From: Acidobacteriaceae bacterium
Lineage (GTDB): Bacteria > Acidobacteriota > Terriglobia > Terriglobales > Acidobacteriaceae
Length of the DNA stretch: 8,073 bases
Direction of reading: 5' to 3'
Assembly (NCBI GenBank): GCA_027311125.1
Contig: DAICZO010000040.1
Coordinates: forward strand, 1 to 8,073
Part shown: positions 1 to 5,880 of the stretch, one piece after another
How positions within the stretch are numbered: position 1 is the stretch's first letter
How the letters are laid out: every line of letters starts with the position of its first letter
The notes under the pieces: model-generated
Seen by the model: the letters and a program-made list of their open reading frames with translations, nothing else
Databases searched by the model: none
What the model was told of the DNA's origin: nothing
Program-made: the position numbers and the translations under genes

Positions 1-1
1 G

Positions 2-241
2 ACACAGGCCGTGGTGGAGAGCGGCGACCAGAAGTATGTGCTGGTGGTGAACAAGCAGAATCGTGTGGAGAAGCGGACGGTTACGGTGGGGATCCAGACG
101 GCGAACCGCAGCGAGATTACGAGTGGTCTGAATGAAGGGGACAGCGTGATTGCGTCTGGCCAGGCCAACTACGAGGTTGGCCAGCAGGTGAATCCACGTC
201 CGGCGTTTATTCCGACGACGGCGCAGGAGGTGAGTGAATAA
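2..241 (+). CDS. RND efflux periplasmic adaptor subunit (membrane fusion protein), C-terminal end, 5' truncated
   Basis: This is the last 79 codons of an HlyD/AcrA-type adaptor. Such proteins sit in the periplasm and join an RND pump to its outer-membrane channel. The frame is open to the left edge, so the start is off-window; the GTG at 11 is an internal Val codon. The visible part matches the membrane-proximal domain: a beta strand 'KYVLVV', then 'VEKRTVTVG' and 'SEITSGLNEGDSVIASG', a pattern typical of this domain (basic-X-V-X-V-G, then E-I-X-X-G-L-X-X-G-D-X-V-I-X-X-G). The coiled-coil hairpin, lipoyl domain and any signal or lipobox are missing because of the window edge. The TAA stop (239-241) overlaps the ATG of the permease gene by one base. 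The family call is firm because of the motif and the neighbours; the substrate cannot be stated. Confidence 0.9.
   Translation, partial: TQAVVESGDQKYVLVVNKQNRVEKRTVTVGIQTANRSEITSGLNEGDSVIASGQANYEVGQQVNPRPAFIPTTAQEVSE
225..231 (+). promoter_or_regulatory. Ribosome binding site of the RND permease gene
   Basis: AGGAGGT is a perfect Shine-Dalgarno match, 9 bases before the ATG at 241. It lies inside the last codons of the adaptor gene. Together with the TAATG stop/start overlap it supports the ATG at 241 as the permease start and suggests translational coupling. Confidence 0.75.
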
Positions 242-3200
242 TGTCATCCTTTGCGCTAAAGTTTCCGTTTTTTATTCTGATGGTGTGTTTGATGATCGTG
301 GTCGTTGGTACGGCTACCGTGACACGCATGCCTGTGGACCTTTTTCCGGAGATTAATATTCCGGTCGTCGTGGTGGCAACGTTCTATTCGGGTATGCCTC
401 CGCAGCAGATTGAAGCTGATATTACGAACAGCTATGAGCGGTTCTTTACGCTGGGTAGCGGCATTGAACATATTGAATCGCGTTCTTTGCCGGGTGTAAG
501 TCTGATCAAGATTTACTTTCAGCCCGGCACGGACGCCAATGCCGCAGTGAGTAATATTTCGAATCTGGCGATGGCGAATTTGCGCCGCTTGCCGCCGGGT
601 ACTTTGCCGCCGGTAGTGTTGAAGTTCGATGCATCGAATCTTCCGGTGTGCTTGATTACGCTGGAAGGCGAGGGACTCAACCAGACACAACTGAAGGACC
701 TGGCTCAGTTTTCGGTGCGTAACCAGGTGGCCAACGTTCCGGGCGCTTCGGTACCACAGCCGTATGGCGGCAAGTACCGGCAGATTCAGGTGTATGTCGA
801 TCCGGTCAAGCTGGAAGCGCATCAACTGAGCTTGATGGATGTGGTGAAGTCGGTCAATGAGTCCAACCTGATTCTGCCTGCGGGCGATGTGCGGATTGGA
901 CCCAAGGACTACAACATCTATGCCAACAGCCAGATCCCTGTCGTCGAAGAGATCAATGCGATGCCGATCAAGACGGAGACGGGTGCATCTGTTTTCGTTG
1001 GCGATATTGGCGAAGCGAAAGATGCTGGGCAACTCCAGACGAACATCGTGCGTGTGGACGGACAGCACTCGGTTTATATCCCGGTGCTGAAGCAGGGCGG
1101 TAACTCCAACACGATCAGCATTGTGAATGGAGTGAAAGAAGCAGTCAGCCATTTGCTGGATGTGCCGAGTGCGTTGAAGACAAACGTGGTGTTCGACCAG
1201 TCGGTCTTTGTGAAGATCGCGGTCAAGAATGTAATCAACGAAGGCAGTATCGGGTTGTGTCTCACGGCGTTGATGATTCTGCTGTTTCTAGGCAATGTTC
1301 GTGCAACGATCTCGGTGTTGCTCTCGATTCCCATCTCCTGTTTGGCGGCGTTTATTGCGCTGAATTTAGGAGCGAGCACCATCAATACGATGGTGCTGGG
1401 TGGAATTGCGCTGGCACTCTCCCGCCTGATCGATAACTCGGTCGTAGTGCTGGAGAACATCTTCCGGCATATGGAGATGGGCAAGTCCCCGGCTGTTGCG
1501 GCAGAAGAAGGTGGCAAGGAAGTGCAACTGGCGGTACTGGCGGCGACGTGCAGTACGAGCATTGTGTTCTTCCCCGTGATTATGCTGGTGGGCGTGAGTA
1601 AGTATCTGTTTACTGCGCTCGCACTGGCTGTCGTTCTGGCGCTGTTTGCTTCGTACCTGGTGGCCATGACTGTGGTTCCACTGTTCTGCGCGAAGTTCAT
1701 CACGCTGGAGCCTGGCCACGGACATCAGACGGCAGAGGATGTGGAAGAGCACCTTGCGGAGGCTGAACATGCCGTCGCTCGACCGGGCATCTTCCGCAGG
1801 ATTGTCAACGGCTTCAACCACCTGTTTCATCGGTTGCAGACGAAGTACGAGGGTGCGATTGCGGTGTGTCTGGAACGTCCGGTGCTGGTGGTTTCCGGCT
1901 TCAGCCTGTTCGTGATTGTGAGTTTTGCCCTGTTTCCATTCCTTGGAGTGGCCTTCTTTCCGAGAACCGATCCGGGACAGTTTGTTGTGAATGTCAAGGT
2001 GCCACCGGGGACCCGCATTGAAGTGACCGATGAGTACATTGCGAAGATGGAGAAGGAGGTGCGGGACGTTGTATCGCCGGAAGACATGAACATGATTGTG
2101 TCGAACATCGGTATTACTCCTGACCTCTCGGCAATCTATACGAGTAACTCCGGTATGCACACTGCGTTTATTCAGGTGAGTCTGAAGGAAGAGCACAAGA
2201 CCAGCAGCTTTGTGTATATGCAGCGTTTGCGTGAGAAGTTTGCCAATGATTTTCCTGAGGTTGGCACCTACTTCCAGACGGGCGGACTGGTGGATTCGGT
2301 TGTGAATCAGGGGCAGCCGGCACCACTGGATATCCGAATTGGCGGCAGCGATTTGAAGGAAGGCTTCCAGTTAGCGGAGGCGATCGCAACCAAGCTGCGC
2401 GGCCTGAATTCTGTGAATGACGTGCTGATTCCACAAGACCTGAACTACCCGGGTCTGGAGTTGGACATCAAGCGTGAGCAGGCAGCGTTGCTGGGAATCT
2501 CGCCGCAGATGGCGATTAACAATGTGATCACGGCACTGACCTCGGACTCGATGATTGCACCCAGTTTCTGGGTTGATCCGAAGACGGGCAACAACTACAT
2601 GCTGACGGTGCAGTATCCGGATAACCAGATCAAGACGCTGACGGATTTTGAACAGATACCGTTGCGTGCTCCTGGGAATCCAAATACGACTCCGTTGCAG
2701 TCGGTTGCGGATATCAAACAGATCGATACGCCGACGGAAGTGGATCATTACCAGTTGCGTCGCAGCTTTGATGTGTATGTGATGCCGAAGAAGGAAGACC
2801 TTGGAAAGGTAAGTTCCGATGTCGATAAGGTGCTGGCTGAGTTTAGCCACTCGAAGAATGTGACGGTGCAGATAGGCGGAGCGGTGAGTGATATGCACTC
2901 CTCGTTCAAGAGCTTCGGCATAGGTCTGGTACTGGCGGTTGTGCTGGTTTACCTGATTCTGATGGCGCAGTTTGCTTCGTTTGCTGATCCGTTCATCATT
3001 CTTCTGGCAATTCCTCCGGGGCTTTCCGGCGTGCTGATCTTCCTGCTGGTGACTGGAACGACATTGAATGTCATGTCGTTGATGGGTGTCATCATGATGA
3101 CTGGTATCGCGGTGTCGGACAGTATTCTGATCGTGGAATTTGTAGGCACTTTGCGGACGCAGGGGATGCCGATCAAGAAGGCGCTTGCCGAGGCTTGTAA

Positions 3201-3396
3201 GGTGCGTTTGCGGCCGATTCTGATGACCACGTTGGCGACGATTCTTGGATTGATTCCGATGGCGCTGGCGTTGGAGCCAGGCAGCGAGCAGTATGCCCCG
3301 CTGGCGCGCGCGATTCTTGGTGGTCTCACGGTGTCCGGTATTGTGACCGTGTTTCTGGTGCCGACGGCGTATCTGTTGATTCACGGCCGGCATTAG
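241..3396 (+). CDS. RND efflux transporter permease subunit (AcrB/MexB-type, HAE family)
   Basis: This is the inner-membrane, proton-driven pump of a tripartite exporter. At 1051 residues it is full length for the AcrB family, and it has the usual duplicated layout. TM1 is at about residues 6-28, followed by 'RMPVDLFPEINIP' and the first periplasmic porter/docking region. TM2-TM6 lie at about 336-485, a cytoplasmic loop at about 488-546, and TM7 at about 547-568. The second periplasmic region follows, with TM8-TM12 at about 890-1046. TM4 carries 'RLIDNSVVVLEN', where D398 aligns with AcrB D407 and N399 replaces D408. TM10 carries 'GIAVSDSILIVEF', where S959 replaces AcrB K940 and D960 replaces N941. 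TM11 keeps R989 and T996, the equivalents of AcrB R971 and T978. The relay therefore differs from E. coli AcrB, but the frame is intact and family hallmarks remain. A CusA-type metal pump is less likely, since its TM motifs differ. The protein starts directly at TM1, as expected. The neighbours are the adaptor (one-base overlap) and the TolC-like channel. Substrate unknown. Confidence 0.95.
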   Translation: MSSFALKFPFFILMVCLMIVVVGTATVTRMPVDLFPEINIPVVVVATFYSGMPPQQIEADITNSYERFFTLGSGIEHIESRSLPGVSLIKIYFQPGTDANAAVSNISNLAMANLRRLPPGTLPPVVLKFDASNLPVCLITLEGEGLNQTQLKDLAQFSVRNQVANVPGASVPQPYGGKYRQIQVYVDPVKLEAHQLSLMDVVKSVNESNLILPAGDVRIGPKDYNIYANSQIPVVEEINAMPIKTETGASVFVGDIGEAKDAGQLQTNIVRVDGQHSVYIPVLKQGGNSNTISIVNGVKEAVSHLLDVPSALKTNVVFDQSVFVKIAVKNVINEGSIGLCLTALMILLFLGNVRATISVLLSIPISCLAAFIALNLGASTINTMVLGGIALALSRLIDNSVVVLENIFRHMEMGKSPAVAAEEGGKEVQLAVLAATCSTSIVFFPVIMLVGVSKYLFTALALAVVLALFASYLVAMTVVPLFCAKFITLEPGHGHQTAEDVEEHLAEAEHAVARPGIFRRIVNGFNHLFHRLQTKYEGAIAVCLERPVLVVSGFSLFVIVSFALFPFLGVAFFPRTDPGQFVVNVKVPPGTRIEVTDEYIAKMEKEVRDVVSPEDMNMIVSNIGITPDLSAIYTSNSGMHTAFIQVSLKEEHKTSSFVYMQRLREKFANDFPEVGTYFQTGGLVDSVVNQGQPAPLDIRIGGSDLKEGFQLAEAIATKLRGLNSVNDVLIPQDLNYPGLELDIKREQAALLGISPQMAINNVITALTSDSMIAPSFWVDPKTGNNYMLTVQYPDNQIKTLTDFEQIPLRAPGNPNTTPLQSVADIKQIDTPTEVDHYQLRRSFDVYVMPKKEDLGKVSSDVDKVLAEFSHSKNVTVQIGGAVSDMHSSFKSFGIGLVLAVVLVYLILMAQFASFADPFIILLAIPPGLSGVLIFLLVTGTTLNVMSLMGVIMMTGIAVSDSILIVEFVGTLRTQGMPIKKALAEACKVRLRPILMTTLATILGLIPMALALEPGSEQYAPLARAILGGLTVSGIVTVFLVPTAYLLIHGRH

Positions 3397-3424
3397 GAGG
3401 AGACGGATGAGGAGGTGGCCCATG
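3395..3424 (+). promoter_or_regulatory. Tandem ribosome binding sites and alternative starts of the TolC-family gene
   Basis: Two AGGAGG-N6-ATG units lie head to tail: AGGAGG at 3395-3400 with ATG at 3407, and AGGAGGT at 3410-3416 with ATG at 3422. The two ATGs are in frame and exactly five codons apart. The first Shine-Dalgarno begins within the permease stop codon. Either start gives a workable Sec signal peptide. The second has the longer Shine-Dalgarno match and the more typical N-region (Met-His-Lys-Phe-Val-Lys). Confidence 0.6.
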
Positions 3425-4801
3425 CATAAGTTTGTGAAAGTGAGCCTACTTTCGTGGAGCGCTCTGGCTGTTTCGCTGAGTGCACAGACGTCGATGTTGC
3501 CCTTGCCTGCGGCACCATTGAACCTTGCGTATCAGTCGGCATCGAGCAGTGGCAGTGGGAGCGGTACGGATGCTCCCACCCTGCTGACTCGACAAGAAGC
3601 GGAGAAGATTTCACTAGCCAATAATCCGCAAATCAGTGTGACACGGTTGCTTGCCCTGGCCCAGAAGCAGGTGGTCCGTGAGACACGTGCGGATTATTTG
3701 CCATCGCTGTTTGGCTCTGTAACCGGTGTTGGCGCGGAGCAGGCCTCTCGGCTTGCTTCGGGATCACTGGCGTCGTCGCGACTGCTGAATCATATGGGTG
3801 CTGGTGTCGAGTTGAACCAGTTGATCTCGGACTTTGGCCGTACGACCAATCTGATTGCATCCTCGTCGTTGCAGGCAAAGGCTGCTGCCGCGAATGCGGA
3901 GGCTACGCGTGAAGACATTGTTCTGGCGACTGATCTGGCCTTCTATCGTGCTCTAGAAGCGCAGGCGACGCTCGAGGTTGCGAAGAGCACTGTTGCGGCG
4001 CGTCAGTCGGTCGACGATCAGGTGCGGGCATTGACTGCCAGCAAGTTGAAATCTTCACTCGATCTCAGCTTTGCCGATGTTAATTTGTCGGAAGCGAAGC
4101 TGCTGGTTCTGGATGCGCAGAATAATGTCGATGCAGCGAATGCACAGCTGAATGAGATTCTGGGTCTGCCGACCTTGAAGGTATATCAGTTGGTGGATGA
4201 CACGGCTGCCCCGTCGGCTCTGGCTCCGGATTCCGATGCATTGATTCAGGCTGCGCTGCAGCAGCGTCCGGATCTGATGGCATTGGACCTGGCCCATCAG
4301 GCAGCGCAGAAGTTTACTCGTGCACAGCGGGAGCAGTTGCTGCCGACGGTGTCTGCCATGGGAGTGGTTGGTGCGACTCCGCTCGGTTCCAGCACCTACT
4401 ATTCTCCGAACTGGTATGGTGCGGCTGCATTGAACATCAGTGTTCCGATCTTCAATGGGTTTCGCTTTACGGCAGAGGCGTCGGAGGCGGACTTCCGGTC
4501 GAAGGCGGTCTCTGAGCAGACGCGTAGCCTGCATGACCGGATTGTTCGCGATGTGCGCACGGCATGGCTGACGGCGAATACGGATCAGCAACGTATGCTG
4601 GTTACGAAGCAGTTAGTGATGGAAGCGAACTCGGCACTTGATCTGGCGAAAGCACGTTATCAGTTGGGGTTGGGTTCGATCGTTGAGTTGAGCCAAGCGC
4701 AATTGCAACAGACGCAAGCGGCGATCTCGGATGCCAACGCGAAGTACCTCTTCGAGTCGGATATGGCCGCGATCCGTTTTCAGACAGGAACCCAGCCATA
4801 G
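3407..4801 (+). CDS. TolC-family outer-membrane efflux channel
   Basis: This is the outer-membrane/periplasmic-tunnel component of the same tripartite pump. It is 464 residues from ATG 3407, or 459 from the equally plausible ATG 3422. The N-terminus is a Sec signal peptide: Lys-containing N-region, hydrophobic core, and likely cleavage after 'SLSA' (about residue 26). There is no lipobox Cys, so it resembles TolC rather than the lipoprotein OprM. A Ser/Gly-rich linker at about 44-54 precedes two OEP (outer membrane efflux protein) repeats. The first starts at 'LTRQEAEKISLANNP' (about 60) and contains 'LISDFGR' (139-145). The second starts near 'QRPDLMALDLAHQAAQ' and contains 'VPIFNGF' (346-352). 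Long Ala/Gln-rich helices after each motif, such as 'ALDLAKARYQLGLGSIVEL', are the typical tunnel helices. The gene begins 10 bases after the permease stop and is the last pump gene. Family call firm; exact start uncertain. Confidence 0.93.
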   Translation: MRRWPMHKFVKVSLLSWSALAVSLSAQTSMLPLPAAPLNLAYQSASSSGSGSGTDAPTLLTRQEAEKISLANNPQISVTRLLALAQKQVVRETRADYLPSLFGSVTGVGAEQASRLASGSLASSRLLNHMGAGVELNQLISDFGRTTNLIASSSLQAKAAAANAEATREDIVLATDLAFYRALEAQATLEVAKSTVAARQSVDDQVRALTASKLKSSLDLSFADVNLSEAKLLVLDAQNNVDAANAQLNEILGLPTLKVYQLVDDTAAPSALAPDSDALIQAALQQRPDLMALDLAHQAAQKFTRAQREQLLPTVSAMGVVGATPLGSSTYYSPNWYGAAALNISVPIFNGFRFTAEASEADFRSKAVSEQTRSLHDRIVRDVRTAWLTANTDQQRMLVTKQLVMEANSALDLAKARYQLGLGSIVELSQAQLQQTQAAISDANAKYLFESDMAAIRFQTGTQP

Positions 4802-4886
4802 GCGAAGCGTCTCGGGCGGTCGTCCTGATGGTCATGGCGATCGCCTTGTGGCAGCTTCCTGTTGGTGCATTCGATTGAATTGTTGC

Positions 4887-4892
4887 GAGGAG
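4887..4892 (+). promoter_or_regulatory. Ribosome binding site of the universal stress protein gene
   Basis: GAGGAG lies 10 bases before the GTG at 4903. An in-frame TGA at 4876-4878 sits just upstream, with no ATG, GTG or TTG between it and 4903. The next in-frame ATGs would remove the first beta strand, so this weakly spaced site supports GTG as the start. Confidence 0.5.
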
Positions 4893-4902
4893 CCAGGTAG
4901 AC

Positions 4903-5796
4903 GTGACTGAAGATAGCAACCTCATAAAGTTTCCTGTTCGTAGAGTTTTGTACGCTACTGATTTTTTAGAGAGCTCGCGTCTGGCGTTGGATTATGCCGT
5001 CGCGTTTGCGTATCACTATGGCGCGACACTGGTGATGGTGCATGCGATTGAACTGTCACAGGCTGCGCGAGAAGCGGAGATGATTAGTGTTCGTCCGAGT
5101 GTTTCTCGGCGTGCGGCGATGGATCGTCTGGAGGCGCTGGCGAGTAAGGTTCGGCGTGCCGGAGTGAGCGTGGAACTGGATCTGGGTGACGGGGAGCCCT
5201 GCCAGGTGATTCTGGAGTCAGCGCGACGCCATCAGGCGGACCTGCTGGTGATAGGTACGCATGGGATGCACAAGGGGCTGGATCACCTGGTGATCGGGTC
5301 GAATACGGAGAAGATTCTGCTGGCTGCGCATTGTCCAACGCTGACGATTGGACGGTATGTTCTGGGCGGGATCGATCTGAATATGAAGTTCAGCGAGATC
5401 CTGTATATCTCGGACTTCACGCCGGAGGCTGCGGCTGCCGCACCGTATGCGCTTGCTTTGGGGCGGGACTTTGGCGCGCCTGTGGAGCTGTGCCAGATGC
5501 TGCCGGAGATTGCGGAGGACAACCCAGTCCTGCGCGATGAGTTGATCAAGCAGTATTGCGATGCGATCCGACCGGTATTGCCTACCGAGCATGAGAACTG
5601 GTGCAAGCCAGCGTACCAACTGAAACGAAGCCTGGTAGCGGAGCAGGTGCTGGAGCGAGCGAAGTCCGATCCGGGCAGTCTGATTGTTCTGGGAGTGAAG
5701 ACGCAGTCCCATCTAGGGCGTCATTTGCATACGAGCCTGGCGTATGAGCTGCTGGTTCGATCGACCTGTCCGCTGCTGACGGTTCATAACCGCTGA
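4903..5796 (+). CDS. Universal stress protein with two UspA domains
   Basis: A cytoplasmic tandem UspA protein of 297 residues, the usual length for two fused domains of about 145 each. UspA domains have a Rossmann-like fold that often binds ATP and support survival under stress; the precise role here is unknown. Domain 1 (about 11-150) has 'VLYATDF' with D20 in the nucleotide-binding position, and 'GTHG' (118-121) followed by 'GSNTEKIL' (from 132), close to the Gly-X2-Gly-X9-Gly-Ser/Thr ATP motif but with ten residues between the second and third Gly. It ends 'CPTLTIG'. Domain 2 (about 163-297) keeps the strand 'ILYISDF' (D171) and the end 'CPLLTV', but its loop 'VLGVKTQSHLGRHLHTS' has lost the glycine/serine pattern, so it probably does not bind nucleotide in the standard way. 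The GTG start is forced by an upstream in-frame stop. It lies 101 bases after the channel gene with no terminator between them, so read-through from the pump operon is possible. Confidence 0.93.
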   Translation: MTEDSNLIKFPVRRVLYATDFLESSRLALDYAVAFAYHYGATLVMVHAIELSQAAREAEMISVRPSVSRRAAMDRLEALASKVRRAGVSVELDLGDGEPCQVILESARRHQADLLVIGTHGMHKGLDHLVIGSNTEKILLAAHCPTLTIGRYVLGGIDLNMKFSEILYISDFTPEAAAAAPYALALGRDFGAPVELCQMLPEIAEDNPVLRDELIKQYCDAIRPVLPTEHENWCKPAYQLKRSLVAEQVLERAKSDPGSLIVLGVKTQSHLGRHLHTSLAYELLVRSTCPLLTVHNR

Positions 5797-5820
5797 TACT
5801 CCTCGGAAGTGGAGCATGCG

Positions 5821-5851
5821 AAAGGAGGCCTGTGGAGGCTTCCTTTTGTTT
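5821..5851 (+). terminator. Rho-independent terminator after the stress protein gene
   Basis: An 11-bp stem pairs AAAGGAGGCCT (5821-5831) with AGGCTTCCTTT (5836-5846). It has one G-T wobble, a GTGG loop, and the run TTTTGTTT at 5844-5851. It lies 25 bases after the stress protein stop and so ends the + strand unit. Read on the - strand, the same hairpin is not followed by a T-run, so it is a weaker candidate for stopping transcription of the convergent ATPase gene. Confidence 0.85.
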
Positions 5852-5880
5852 GGTGTTGTGTCCGATTGCGTGGGTGCTGC

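Noticed and set aside
11..13. GTG at 11 as the start of a small 76-residue protein
   Set aside because: The frame is open to the left edge and the product is clearly the C-terminal domain of an RND adaptor, so this is an internal Val codon.
2371..3423. A 350-codon - strand frame opposite the RND permease, and similar ones at 256-1152 and 1366-2196
   Set aside because: The products are rich in His, Arg and Gln without motifs, and they oppose an intact conserved gene. They are reverse-strand shadows.
4836..4845. Perfect 10-base palindrome GGCGATCGCC in the gap after the TolC gene
   Set aside because: It has no loop and no T-run, so it is not a terminator. The core GCGATCGC also occurs inside the permease gene near 2379, which points to chance in GC-rich DNA rather than an operator.
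4828..4878. A 16-codon ORF with a hydrophobic product (MVMAIALWQLPVGAFD) in the gap before the stress protein gene
   Set aside because: It has no clear Shine-Dalgarno and no known counterpart, and its length is easily expected by chance. Its TGA matters only because it blocks any earlier start of the stress protein gene.
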